DNA of 64,000 nt from Nonomuraea pusilla (lineage in GTDB: Bacteria > Actinomycetota > Actinomycetes > Streptosporangiales > Streptosporangiaceae). Below, piece by piece: positions 43,896 through 52,502 of the stretch. A program made the position numbers and the translations under genes. The notes under the pieces were generated by a model that saw only the letters and a program-made list of their open reading frames with translations, made no database searches and was not told where the DNA came from. The DNA is taken from contig NZ_FOBF01000026.1 of NCBI RefSeq assembly GCF_900109355.1, positions 1-64,000 of the forward strand, in the 5' to 3' direction. Numbering within the stretch: the first letter of the stretch is position 1; each line of letters begins with the position of its first letter.

Positions 43896-44633
43896 TCACC
43901 GCCGGTTCGGGCTGGGCTCCAGGCCGAGCAGGGCGAGCAGGCTGTCCATCATGTCGTCGAAGAGCGGCTCGATGTCGTCGAAGGCGAAGGCGAGGTGGCC
44001 GTAGACGGCCATGCTGACCAGCCCGTAGATCTGGCGCCAGCAGGCGATCATGACCTGGACGACGCCGAGCGGCAGTTCGGGCTGGAGGATCTCGCGGTAG
44101 GTGGCGAGCTGGCGGCGCAGGGCGGGCGGGATGCGGTCGTCGGGCGGGTACTCCAGGCCCTTGGTGCGCAGCAGGCGCAGGAACAGCTCGCCGAACACGC
44201 CGCCGAGCTCGCGGGAGATGACATGGCGCAGCTCCGTCTGCGACGCGGCGGCGGTGGCGTACGTGGCGCCCATCAGCAGGCCGAACTCCGCGCGGTTGGC
44301 CAGCGACCACTCCAGCACGGCGCGGGTGGCGGCGTCGAGCTGCGCGCTGATGTCGTCCTCGTCCTGGCGCCGCGCGGCCTCGCGCACGGCGCCGATCAGC
44401 TCTGCCGTGAGGTCCTCGTAGAGCGCGTGGACGAGCCCCTGCCTGCCGTCGAAGTAGCGGTAGAGCGCGGGTGAGCTGACCCCCACTCTCCTGGCGACGG
44501 CCGCCAGCGTCAGCCCTTCGACGCCCTCGGACGCCGTGATCTGCCGGGCGGCCGCCCTGGCATCGCGCAGGAGCTGTTCGCGCTGCCTCTCCCGCCGAGA
44601 GGCCCCCTCCGCACTCCCCGACGCCACGCTCAC
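43896..44633 (-). CDS. TetR-family regulator
   Basis: The 245-residue protein has a TetR helix-turn-helix (ITASEGVEGLTLAAVARRVG, SSPALYRYFDGRQGLVHALY) and a C-terminal WHG-type domain. The GTG at 44633 has a GAGGAGG site. It is divergent from the three-gene operon at 44818, so it may control it, though no obvious operator palindrome is seen in the 184-bp gap. Confidence 0.9.
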   Translation of the reverse strand: MSVASGSAEGASRRERQREQLLRDARAAARQITASEGVEGLTLAAVARRVGVSSPALYRYFDGRQGLVHALYEDLTAELIGAVREAARRQDEDDISAQLDAATRAVLEWSLANRAEFGLLMGATYATAAASQTELRHVISRELGGVFGELFLRLLRTKGLEYPPDDRIPPALRRQLATYREILQPELPLGVVQVMIACWRQIYGLVSMAVYGHLAFAFDDIEPLFDDMMDSLLALLGLEPSPNRR

Positions 44634-44723
44634 CTGTCATCCTCCTCGGCCACTGCCATGCCGTGCTGAGCAACCCGGCCCACCTTACGCCCCGGCCCCG
44701 TCGCGCCGATCACGCGATTCCGC

Positions 44724-44753
44724 TTGCGCTCAAGACCGATCACGGAGTTAATT
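44724..44753 (+). promoter_or_regulatory. Candidate promoter of the shared-motif operon
   Basis: -35 TTGCGC (44724-44729), 18-bp spacer, -10 TTAATT (44748-44753), in an AT-rich patch unusual for this window. The transcript would have a 5' leader of about 60 bases before the ATG at 44818. Confidence 0.5.
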
Positions 44754-44817
44754 GCCTTAACTCTTCTAATGGTCTTCATTCTCAGTGGAGGCTCGTCCCC
44801 CACGGAAGGAGTCGGCG

Positions 44818-45225
44818 ATGGACGCCGAGTCGACGGCGTTGCTCCAGACCGGTGCGACCACCCTGGTGACCCTGATGGTCACCGACGCCTGGTCGCAGTT
44901 CCGCACGCGGCTGGCGACCATGTTCGGGCGGCGCGGCGGACGGGACGTCGTGGAGGCCGCGGCGCAGGACCTGGAGGAGTCCAGGGCCCACCTGCTGGCC
45001 GCCCGGCAGGCAGGCGACCTCCAGGCGGCACAGGACATCGAGGCCGAGTGGCGGTCGCGGCTGCGCCGGCTGCTCGCCGACGACCCCGCGACGGCCGCCG
45101 AACTGCGTGCCGTCGTCGACGCGGCCGCCCCCCGGGTGGCGCAGGTCAGGATGGGCGACGACATCCGCGTCAGCGGCACCTTCCTCGGGCCGGTGCTCGG
45201 CAAGGGCACCCAGAATGTCCGGTAG
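44818..45225 (+). CDS. Small helical protein ending in an amyloid-like motif
   Basis: The 135-residue protein has a helical N-terminus (ALLQTGATTLVTLMVTDAWS, then a basic GRRGGRD segment) and a long amphipathic helix (AAQDLEESRAHLLAARQAG). Its C-terminal 25 residues read GDDIRVSGTFLGPVLGKGTQ and NVR. A close copy of this last motif starts the next protein. Gly-rich, strand-prone motifs shared by neighbouring genes resemble the bacterial amyloid signalling sequences that pair receptors with effectors, but I cannot confirm membership. AAGGAG site before the ATG; the end overlaps the next gene by 11 bases. Confidence 0.75.
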   Translation: MDAESTALLQTGATTLVTLMVTDAWSQFRTRLATMFGRRGGRDVVEAAAQDLEESRAHLLAARQAGDLQAAQDIEAEWRSRLRRLLADDPATAAELRAVVDAAAPRVAQVRMGDDIRVSGTFLGPVLGKGTQNVR

Positions 45226-45311
45226 CCGGCGAACCGTGGCCCACCTCGGGGACGACATCCGCGTCAGCGGGACGGCCTTCCACGGGCCGGTGCTCGGCAA
45301 GGGCACGCAGA
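45156..45311 (+). repeat. Motif shared by two adjacent genes (direct repeat, 95 bp apart)
   Basis: Copy 1 covers about 45156-45217, copy 2 about 45251-45311. Two blocks are identical at the DNA level: GACGACATCCGCGTCAGCGG and a 23-base block around GGGCCGGTGCTCGGCAAGGG. Between the blocks they differ by insertion of three bases. One encodes the C-terminus of the first protein and the other the N-terminus of the second. Confidence 0.9.
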
Positions 45312-45787
45312 ACATCACGAACATCACCGCCGCCCCCGCCCGTGAAGACCACCTCGGCTCGGGGACGAACGCGCTCAGAGCCCGCGACTACCCGTCGGCT
45401 GCGCGGCACTTCCGTCGGCTGCTCGCCCTGCGGCACGACGACCCGTTCGCCCACTACTACCTGGCGCTGGCGACGCTGCACGGACGCAACCCGTGCGAGC
45501 ACGGCCACGACACCGTGGAGGCGGTGGCGCGGCGGCTGCGGGCCGCCGCCTCCCTCGACGCGGCGTGCCGCCCCGCCGTCGTCGCCGCGCTCCTCGTCCA
45601 GGACGCGTACCTGCAGCGGTGGGGGAGGAGCAGGAGGTCACTGACGCAGGGCGAGCGGAGCCTCGTCCGCCGGGTGCCCGCGGGACGTGCCCAGGAGCTG
45701 ACCGAGCACGTCCCGGCGCCCGGGAGCGTGTGGTGGCGGGCTCTCTCGGCCAGGGCCGAGGCCGGCAGAGGGAGGGGCGCGCGGTGA
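45215..45787 (+). CDS. Amyloid-like motif followed by TPR-like domain
   Basis: The 190-residue protein opens with the shared motif (GDDIRVSGTAFHGPVLGKGT, residues about 12-32), then a helical TPR-like region (RARDYPSAARHFRRLLALRH, FAHYYLALATLHGRN), and ends in a basic tail. The motif placement, end of one gene and start of the next, suggests the two proteins associate through it. The ATG at 45215 lies in the upstream gene; GTG 45236 is an alternative. Its stop overlaps the next start (GTGA). No catalytic motif is seen. Confidence 0.72.
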   Translation: MSGSRRTVAHLGDDIRVSGTAFHGPVLGKGTQNITNITAAPAREDHLGSGTNALRARDYPSAARHFRRLLALRHDDPFAHYYLALATLHGRNPCEHGHDTVEAVARRLRAAASLDAACRPAVVAALLVQDAYLQRWGRSRRSLTQGERSLVRRVPAGRAQELTEHVPAPGSVWWRALSARAEAGRGRGAR

Positions 45788-46896
45788 GCGCCGCCAGGCC
45801 GTCGCCCGAGGAGATCAGGAAGTACTTCCTCGACCCGCCGGACCCGGCCGAACTCGCGCACGCCGAGGCCGGTCTCCGCGACGCCGAGCGCCGCATGGCG
45901 GAGGCGCGCGCCCGCCGGCCGCACCCCGGCACAAGGAAGCGGGAGCAGAACAACCGGCTGGTCGTCGCCGGGGCCCTGGCGTTCGTCTCCCTCGTGATGT
46001 CCGTCACGGGGAGCGGCTTCCTCGGGTTCCTCGGCCTCGCCGGCGCCGCGGTCATCGCCGTACGCGCCTACCTGACCCCGAAGGAGCGGGAGGAGGCCGA
46101 ACGGGAGGCCGCGCACCGGGCCTGGGAGGACGCGAACAACGAGCGGGAGCGGGCACTCCGGGCGCTGCGGGAGTACCACCGGCGCCACGCGCTGGCCGAG
46201 CCGAAGCCCTCCGACGGCCAGATGGACCGCGTGCTGCGGCAGGACATCGAGCTGATCAAGTCACGCGCGCTGATCACCCTCAACGTCCACCCCGACGACC
46301 TGGTCCGCCCGGCGTACATGGCCCGCCACCGGGTCTCGTTCGACGCCTCCGCCCCGTCGAACTCGGCCGACGTCCACGACCCCTTCGTGGTCTACGGGCC
46401 GGCGTACGGGGCCGGTTACGCCGTCTGGTCGGCCGCGGGCGCCGACGGAAGGCGCCGGTACAGCAGGTACGAGGTCATGGTGATCTGCACCACCCGCTAT
46501 CACCTGGCGCTGTACCGGTGCGTCCTGGACACCTTCACGGGCGCGCTCGACGAGGAGCGCACCACCGAGTACCACTACAACGACGTGGTGGCCGTGCACA
46601 GCGAGTCGGATCCGAACGCGGGAGGGCGTATCCAGATCCAGCCGAGGCCGTCGCAGAAGTACCTGTTCACCGCGGACACGGAACGCTACTTCGAACTCGT
46701 GGTGTCGAGCGGCGACCGGGTGCGGATCGTCACCGGCATCGGCAGCAGGCGGACGCCCGCGCGGCAGGGGCAGGCGGGCGCCCAGCACGTCGTCCACCGG
46801 GGGAAGGACCCGGACTTCCAGGCCGTCGCGGACGCCGTCCGCATGATGCTGCGGGAGAAGAAGGGCGGCGTCCACAGCCCTCCCCACGGACTCTGA
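45784..46896 (+). CDS. Membrane protein of the shared-motif operon
   Basis: The 370-residue protein has a helical, charged head (PDPAELAHAEAGLRDAERRM), two membrane helices (about residues 60-98), a charged coiled coil (KEREEAEREAAHRAWEDANN) and a C-terminal soluble domain of about 220 residues (YEVMVICTTRYHLALYRCVL, TEYHYNDVVAVHSES), which I do not recognise. It is the third gene of the operon, translated by GTGA overlap. It may be the membrane-acting output or the anchor of the system; neither is shown. Confidence 0.75.
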   Translation: MSAARPSPEEIRKYFLDPPDPAELAHAEAGLRDAERRMAEARARRPHPGTRKREQNNRLVVAGALAFVSLVMSVTGSGFLGFLGLAGAAVIAVRAYLTPKEREEAEREAAHRAWEDANNERERALRALREYHRRHALAEPKPSDGQMDRVLRQDIELIKSRALITLNVHPDDLVRPAYMARHRVSFDASAPSNSADVHDPFVVYGPAYGAGYAVWSAAGADGRRRYSRYEVMVICTTRYHLALYRCVLDTFTGALDEERTTEYHYNDVVAVHSESDPNAGGRIQIQPRPSQKYLFTADTERYFELVVSSGDRVRIVTGIGSRRTPARQGQAGAQHVVHRGKDPDFQAVADAVRMMLREKKGGVHSPPHGL

Positions 46897-46921
46897 CGGG
46901 CCGCCCCGGCGGGCCCGCCCG

Positions 46922-48526
46922 TCAGAGGGAGCGGAACTGGCGGGTGGCGGAGATGGCGCCCGAGGTGGTCGTGGTGAACGTCCGCATCGAGCCGGCGAAC
47001 TTGGACAGGTCCCACTCGGCCGGGCCGTGGTACCAGTACAGGTTGTCGGCGGGGCCGCCGTTGCCCGTCACCGACGCCACCACGCGCGACCAGTGCTCGA
47101 CGCCGTCGAAGATGACGGCGTACGGCAGGTAGCGGGAGAACAGCTCCACGCGGTGCTGCTCGGGCACCTCGCCCAGCTCGCCGGAGAACAGGTACCGGCG
47201 GAAGGCCAGCGTGTGCGCGAGCGCCGCCGAGCCCTTGGCCGTCTTCGCCGGCATGTACTGGCCGCCGACCGCCAGCGCGCCGCCGGCGATGACGACCCCC
47301 AGCCCGAGCAGCCCGTACGTGGTGAACCAGGCGAGCGCCACGGTGGCGAGGACGCCGGCGCCGATGAGCACCACGCCGACGGTGGTCCAGCGGGTGCGCT
47401 CGGTGTCGGGACGCCGCGCGAACCAGCCCTGCGTCACCACGTCGGCGTACAGCGCGTCACGCACCTGGCCCAGGTGGCTGGCGAACGAGCCGGACAGCTG
47501 CGACAGCAGCACCCCGTCGCGGCCCTCGAAGATCGCGTCGTACAGCGCCCGCTCGTAGGCGAGGAGCGCGTCGACGGGCGCGGTCGGCAGCTTGACGAGC
47601 ATCCAGTCGGGCGCGTCGTACGGGCCGCGCGGCTGCTCGTCGATGCGCAGGTACCCGCGCACCGCCAGGTCCACGATGGTGGCGGTGACGTCGATGACGT
47701 CGGCCTGCTCGTCCACGAGGGTGCCGATCTGGCCGGGACGCACCCCGTCGGGCGGGGAGAAGTGCCCGTTCCGCACGGGATCGACCGGGCCCTGCTCGTG
47801 CCCGGCCACGCGGGCGTCGCGCCCGCGCGTCCAGTACAGCAGTGCGACGCCGCCGAGCAGCAGCACGAGCAGACCGGCGAGGGCGCCGCCGGTGACGGTG
47901 TTCAGGGTGAAGGCGCTGGCCAGGGAGAAGCGCTTCTCCAGGATCGGCGCGCCCGAGCTGGACCCCTTCGGGTAGCCGACCACGACCGTCAGCGCCTGGC
48001 CGGGCGCGATGTTCTCCTGCTCGAAATCGGCCTCGGTGGCGGAGTGGTCCATCGAGGCCGAGGTGCAGCCGATGGCGGACGTCAGCTCTCCCGCGAAGCA
48101 GGACAGGTTCTGCACCTGGCCGGGGCCGGCGACCTTGACCGTGGCCCTGGCGACCGTGGTGCTCCAGCCGTTCACGGCGAACCAGCGCAGCTCCTCCACC
48201 CCTCCGGAGGAGGCCACCGCGCCCTTGACGTCGTACTCGACCGTGCCGCCCTTGGTGGTCAGCACGTCGCCCGCGAGGGTGCCGCCCTTGACGTTCGAGA
48301 TCCGGTAGACGCGGTCGCTGTCGTCGTCGTAGCGCGTACGCGTGATGAACGTGCGCTTCAGCTCGCCGGACGCCCCCGTGATCTTCTCGACGACGTGCAG
48401 CGTGCCGTCCTTGCCGAGGGTCATCGTCACCTCGTCGGTGATGCCGGCCTCCCCGTGGGCGGGGACGGCGGTCAGCGCCAGAGCGGCGGCCCCCAAGGCG
48501 GTCAGCGTGCGCCTGATACCCGTCAT
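46922..48526 (-). CDS. DUF2207 membrane protein
   Basis: The 534-residue protein has a signal peptide (MTGIRRTLTALGAAALALTA), an exported strand-rich DUF2207 domain (to about residue 210), one helix (LAGLLVLLLGGVALLYW), a cytoplasmic winged-helix-like region (VIDVTATIVDLAVRGYLRID), two more helices and a Ser/Thr-rich end. Members are conserved in actinobacteria without known function. A TACGAT box ends 8 bases before the ATG, so the message is probably leaderless. Confidence 0.88.
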   Translation of the reverse strand: MTGIRRTLTALGAAALALTAVPAHGEAGITDEVTMTLGKDGTLHVVEKITGASGELKRTFITRTRYDDDSDRVYRISNVKGGTLAGDVLTTKGGTVEYDVKGAVASSGGVEELRWFAVNGWSTTVARATVKVAGPGQVQNLSCFAGELTSAIGCTSASMDHSATEADFEQENIAPGQALTVVVGYPKGSSSGAPILEKRFSLASAFTLNTVTGGALAGLLVLLLGGVALLYWTRGRDARVAGHEQGPVDPVRNGHFSPPDGVRPGQIGTLVDEQADVIDVTATIVDLAVRGYLRIDEQPRGPYDAPDWMLVKLPTAPVDALLAYERALYDAIFEGRDGVLLSQLSGSFASHLGQVRDALYADVVTQGWFARRPDTERTRWTTVGVVLIGAGVLATVALAWFTTYGLLGLGVVIAGGALAVGGQYMPAKTAKGSAALAHTLAFRRYLFSGELGEVPEQHRVELFSRYLPYAVIFDGVEHWSRVVASVTGNGGPADNLYWYHGPAEWDLSKFAGSMRTFTTTTSGAISATRQFRSL

Positions 48527-48557
48527 GGCGGCACATCGTATCGGTAAGGGGTGCTTA

Positions 48558-49649
48558 TCAGTCGATCGTGATGGCAGTCGCCGCCCTGGCCACGCTCTCC
48601 CCGGCCGCGGCCTGGCCGGGGTTCTCCAGGGCGAGCGCCTGGTTGGCCGCGACGAACGGGCGCATGCGGTGCTCGTACCTGGTGAACGCACCCTCGGGGC
48701 TCGCCGCCAGCTCCTCCGCCAGCACGTACGCGCCGACGAGGGCCAGGCTGGTGCCCTGGCCGGACAGCGGCGAGGCGCAGTAGCCCGCGTCGCCGACGAG
48801 CGTGACCCGGCCCCGCGACCAGCGGTCCATCCGTACCTGGGCCATCGCGTCGAAGTAGAAGTCGTCCGCCTCCCACATCGCCTTGATCAGCCGCGCTCCC
48901 TCCCAGCGCAGCCCGGCGCAGTGCTGCTCGACCAGGCGCTTCTGCTGGACGACGTCGCGGTGGTCGTAGACGATCGGCCCGGCGGCGAAGCCCAGGTTGA
49001 CCTTCATGACGGCCGGGTCCCTGTCGCTGAACAGGCCGAACCCGGCGTCGCCCTCCCGGTGCCAGACCTGCCAGCGGTCGAGGCCGAGGACGTTCTCCGC
49101 GGTGAAGATGGAGACGTACATGCCGAGGTGGCGGATGAGGCGCTCCTCGGGGCCGAAGGTGAGGGCGCGCACGGCCGAGTGCAGGCCGTCGGCGCCGACG
49201 ACGTGGTCGTACCTGGCCCTGGCGCCGCCGTCGAACACCACGTCCACGCCCCGCTCGTCCTGGTCGAGGGCGGCGACGGAGTCGCCGTACAGGTGGCGGG
49301 CCCCGCGGGCGGCGTCGGCGAGGAGCCCGATCAGGTCGTCGCGGCCGATCTCGACGTCGTCGCTGTCGAGTCGTCCCGCGCTGACGGTCTCCTCGGTGGA
49401 GCGCATGATCTCGTTGCCGTCGCCGTCCACCATGGACATGCCGCGCATGGTGGTGCGCAGGGCTCTGGCGCCGTCGAGGACGCCCATGCGGTCGGCCACG
49501 GTGAGCGCGGCGCCGCGGATGTCCACGGCCTGGCCGCCGGTGCGCGGCGTGGGGGCGCGCTCGACGAGCGTGACGTCCGCGCCGTGGCGGGTCAGCCAGT
49601 ACGCGAGCGCCGACCCGGCGATCCCGGCGCCTACGATGAGGACCTTCAT
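48558..49649 (-). CDS. FAD-dependent monooxygenase
   Basis: The 363-residue flavoprotein has the GxGxxG dinucleotide fold (MKVLIVGAGIAGSALAYWLT), the DG motif (VVGADGLHSAVR) and the GD motif (RVTLVGDAGYCASPLSGQGT), all of the aromatic hydroxylase family. It would hydroxylate a small aromatic or polyketide-like compound using NAD(P)H and O2. GGGAGAC site before the ATG. Divergent from a GntR-TetR fusion regulator, a common pairing for drug-inactivating oxygenases. Confidence 0.92.
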   Translation of the reverse strand: MKVLIVGAGIAGSALAYWLTRHGADVTLVERAPTPRTGGQAVDIRGAALTVADRMGVLDGARALRTTMRGMSMVDGDGNEIMRSTEETVSAGRLDSDDVEIGRDDLIGLLADAARGARHLYGDSVAALDQDERGVDVVFDGGARARYDHVVGADGLHSAVRALTFGPEERLIRHLGMYVSIFTAENVLGLDRWQVWHREGDAGFGLFSDRDPAVMKVNLGFAAGPIVYDHRDVVQQKRLVEQHCAGLRWEGARLIKAMWEADDFYFDAMAQVRMDRWSRGRVTLVGDAGYCASPLSGQGTSLALVGAYVLAEELAASPEGAFTRYEHRMRPFVAANQALALENPGQAAAGESVARAATAITID

Positions 49650-49732
49650 CGCTGTCTCCCTGTCTGTTGACGTTGTACGCGCACTGAATGTACGTAGTAC
49701 GCATAGCGGCCTACAAGGGATTCTCGCTAAGA

Positions 49733-49748
49733 TCTGTACTAGTACAGA
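49733..49748. promoter_or_regulatory. Perfect 16-bp palindrome, likely operator
   Basis: TCTGTACTAGTACAGA ends 10 bases before the GntR-TetR start codon. A related GTACGTAGTAC lies at about 49690-49700 beside the monooxygenase start. GTAC half-sites suit a GntR winged helix. Confidence 0.75.
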
Positions 49749-49758
49749 GGAGGTCGGC

Positions 49759-50736
49759 ATGGGAGCTGCGCCGTACGCGCGGATCGTCGAGGACGTGAAG
49801 CGGCGCGTCGCCGAGGGCAGGCTGCGGCCGGGCGAGCGGGTGCCGTCGACCCGGCAGCTCGCCAGGGACTGGGGGGTCGCGCTCGCCACGGCCGCCAAGG
49901 CGCTGTCGGTGCTGGCGCAGGAGGGCGTGGTGGTGGCCGAACCCCGCGTGGGCACCGTCGTGGCCCAGCCGCGCGCGAGGCAGGGGCGGCGGGATGCGGG
50001 GCGCGGCGAGGTGACCGCGCCCACCGGCGGGGTGGGAGAACGGGACCTGGCGCGGGCACGCATCGTCAGGGCCGCCATCGAGCTCGCCGACGCGGAGGGC
50101 CTGGGCGCCGTCACCATGCGCGCCGTCGCCGCCCGCCTGGGCGCCGCCACGATGTCCCTCTACCGCCACGTCGGCGGCAAGGACGACCTCGTCATGCTCA
50201 TGGTCGACGAGGTGCTCGACCGGTTCCCGCTGCCGAGGCAGCCGCCGGACGGCTGGCGGGCCAGGCTGGAGGCGGCGGCGCGGGCGCAGTGGGCCGCCTA
50301 CCGCGCGCACCCCTGGATGGCCGGGGTCACGTCACTGACCCGCCCGCTGCCGTCGCCGAGCCTGCTGAGGCACACCGAGTGGGCGCTGTCGGCCCTGGAC
50401 GGCACGGGGCTCGACGCGACGTCCAGGATGCACGTCCACATCCTGCTCTACAGCTACGTGCAGGGCATCGCGGCCAACCTGGAGCGGGAGACCCGGGACC
50501 GCGCCTCCACCGGCCTCACCGGCGACGAGTGGATGCACGGGCAGGAGGACGCCATCGCCGCCATCGCGGGGTCGGGCGGGTATCCGGCGTTCGCCGCGGC
50601 GGTGGCCGAGCTGGGCGGCGACTTCGACCTGGACCTGGACGTGCTCTTCGAGTTCGGGCTCGCCCCGCTGCTCGACGGGCTCGCCACCGTGATCGGCGAA
50701 GCCGCGGGCGGGGCCGGTCGGAGCGGCCGGGGCTAG
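49759..50736 (+). CDS. Regulator with GntR and TetR domains in one protein
   Basis: The 325-residue protein has an N-terminal GntR winged helix (ARIVEDVKRRVAEGRLRPGE, STRQLARDWGVALATAAKAL) followed, from about residue 105, by a TetR helix-turn-helix (RIVRAAIELADAEGLGAVTM, LGAATMSLYRHVGGKDDLVM) and a TetR C-terminal ligand domain. Two DNA-binding modules in one chain are unusual but occur in actinomycetes next to oxygenase genes. It likely represses the divergent monooxygenase and itself. Its stop codon overlaps that of the convergent AlaX gene. Confidence 0.92.
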   Translation: MGAAPYARIVEDVKRRVAEGRLRPGERVPSTRQLARDWGVALATAAKALSVLAQEGVVVAEPRVGTVVAQPRARQGRRDAGRGEVTAPTGGVGERDLARARIVRAAIELADAEGLGAVTMRAVAARLGAATMSLYRHVGGKDDLVMLMVDEVLDRFPLPRQPPDGWRARLEAAARAQWAAYRAHPWMAGVTSLTRPLPSPSLLRHTEWALSALDGTGLDATSRMHVHILLYSYVQGIAANLERETRDRASTGLTGDEWMHGQEDAIAAIAGSGGYPAFAAAVAELGGDFDLDLDVLFEFGLAPLLDGLATVIGEAAGGAGRSGRG

Positions 50737-51467
50737 TCGGAGATCGTGATGCGCAGGCGGCGGAAGCCGCGGCCCTTGCTCTCGATCTTGGCGACCTTGA
50801 TGCGCCCGATCTGCCGCGTGGACGCCACGTGGGTGCCGCCGTCGGCCTGCGTGTCGAGCCCGACGATGTCGACGATCCTGACGTCCTGGACGTGCTCGGG
50901 CACGAGGTTCGTGGCGGTGCGGATGATGTCGGGGATCGCGAACGCCTCCTCGCGCGGCAGCACCTTGACGTCAATGCGCCGGTCGGCGGCCACCTCGGCG
51001 TTGCAGGCGTCCTCGACGGCCTCCTTGAAGCCGGGGGGCACCTCGGGCAGGTTGAAGTCCATGCGGGCGCTCAGCTCGTCCATGTTGCCGCCGGTGACGA
51101 GGCAGCCGTAGTCCCTGAACACGACGCCGCACAGGACGTGCAGCCCGGAGTGGGTGCGCATGAGGGCGCTGCGGCGCGCGTCGGCCACGGCCGCGCGCAC
51201 GACGACGCCCGCCGGCGGGATCGGGTCGCCCTCGGCGGGGATCAGGTGGAGGTCGTCGCCCTTGCGCGCGCCGACGATGCGGGTCTCCACGCCCTGCCAG
51301 ATCAGCACCCCGTGGTCGGCGGGCTGACCGCCGCCGCCCGGGTAGAAGGCCGACCTGTCGAGGACGATGCCCTCGGGGGTGGCGTCGAGGACGACGGCCT
51401 CCCAGTCGCGCAGGGTCTGGTCGGAGAGTTCGAGCCGGCTGGTGCGCCCGTGGAGGTCGGTGGTCAT
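50733..51467 (-). CDS. Alanyl-tRNA editing protein AlaX
   Basis: The 244-residue protein matches the free-standing editing domain of AlaRS: a strand-rich N-terminal part (LDRSAFYPGGGGQPADHG), HxxxH in RTHSGLHVLCG, and the second metal motif QADGGTHVAST. It hydrolyses Ser or Gly wrongly attached to tRNA-Ala. The usual Cys before GTH is replaced by Asp-Gly, as in some AlaX groups. Confidence 0.9.
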   Translation of the reverse strand: MTTDLHGRTSRLELSDQTLRDWEAVVLDATPEGIVLDRSAFYPGGGGQPADHGVLIWQGVETRIVGARKGDDLHLIPAEGDPIPPAGVVVRAAVADARRSALMRTHSGLHVLCGVVFRDYGCLVTGGNMDELSARMDFNLPEVPPGFKEAVEDACNAEVAADRRIDVKVLPREEAFAIPDIIRTATNLVPEHVQDVRIVDIVGLDTQADGGTHVASTRQIGRIKVAKIESKGRGFRRLRITISD

Positions 51468-51508
51468 GGCGGCAGCCTAGCCCCGGGGAATCGGCGCGGG
51501 CGCCGTGT

Positions 51509-51871
51509 TCACCACGGGCCGTACGGGCCGTTGTTGCCCCGGCCCATGCCCTTGACGGCGGGCTTGACGTCCACGATGTAGACGGTGGCCGCGATGACGG
51601 CGAGGATCGAGAACAGGCCGAGGCCGATGCCGATGAACTGCATCCCGCCGACGACCATGAACGCCTGGAGGTAGCTCCACGCTCCCGCCCCGGAGAACAG
51701 GGTGGCCAGCACGAGGATCACCAGCCACAGGTTCTTCTGCAGCTTCCCGGCCGAGACGAACGCGGCCGTGGGCACCCTGAGGGCGTGTACGAGGGCGTAC
51801 ACCGACATCCCGAAGATGATGGCGGCGAGCACCAGGAAGAGGAGGTTGAAGACACCGTTGATGAGGTTCAT
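51509..51871 (-). CDS. DUF2516 membrane protein
   Basis: The 120-residue protein has three or four membrane helices (LLFLVLAAIIFGMSVYALV, LWLVILVLATLFSGAGAW) and a short Gly/Asn-rich tail. It is the third gene in the order XRE - HbhA-like - DUF2516 that also occurs in Mycobacterium (Rv0474-Rv0476). Function unknown. Confidence 0.88.
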   Translation of the reverse strand: MNLINGVFNLLFLVLAAIIFGMSVYALVHALRVPTAAFVSAGKLQKNLWLVILVLATLFSGAGAWSYLQAFMVVGGMQFIGIGLGLFSILAVIAATVYIVDVKPAVKGMGRGNNGPYGPW

Positions 51872-52076
51872 GTGGTCACTCCGCCCAACGCCGCTGTGAG
51901 ACGGCCCCAGCCTAATGGCCGCCCCCGGCAGGCGGGCACCCGGAGAACCGGGTGTCCGCGTGTCAGGGGCGCGAACAGGTGGACGGCGCAGGCCCGCCGC
52001 CCCTGGAAGCGGAGACCCGCCGTCCCTGGGCGGGGCGGCGGGTGCTCCGTGTCATCCGTTCGGTACGGCCCGGGGG

Positions 52077-52499
52077 TCAGGCCTTGGCGGTCCTGGCGCC
52101 GCGCGCGGCCGGCTTCTTCGGCTGGACCTTCTGGGCGACGGGCGGCTCGGCGGCCTCGGAGACCTCCTCCAGCTCCAGCGCGGCCTGGCCGCTGGCCTGG
52201 CTGACGATCTTGCGGCCGCGGGCCGCGAAGTCCTCGTACACCTCGGTGGCCCTGCTGGTGAACTGGTCGGCGTACTCGCGGGCCTTCTCCGGGAACTCCT
52301 TGGCGAAGCCCTCGGCCTTGCCGGCGTAGACGCGGGCCTTCTCCGGCAGCTCCTTGGCGAGCTCGGCGCGGCGCGACTGGAGCCTCTGCAGCTGCTCGGG
52401 CAGCTCGCGCAGCTTCTCCACGGCGTAGTCGCCGACACCCGCGACGGCGTAGAAGGGCTTGGAATCGGTGAGCTTCTTGACTTCGGTGGCGAGCGTCAT
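52077..52499 (-). CDS. HbhA-like heparin-binding/coiled-coil protein
   Basis: The 140-residue protein is a single long helix with repeating ELPEKARxYA units (residues 35-85), followed by an Ala-rich segment and a short Lys/Pro/Arg tail (PKKPAARGARTAKA). This is the plan of mycobacterial HbhA, with a much shorter basic tail, so heparin binding should be weaker or absent. It may act in cell growth or lipid association. Three bases separate it from the XRE gene. Confidence 0.82.
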   Translation of the reverse strand: MTLATEVKKLTDSKPFYAVAGVGDYAVEKLRELPEQLQRLQSRRAELAKELPEKARVYAGKAEGFAKEFPEKAREYADQFTSRATEVYEDFAARGRKIVSQASGQAALELEEVSEAAEPPVAQKVQPKKPAARGARTAKA

Positions 52500-52502
52500 G
52501 GG

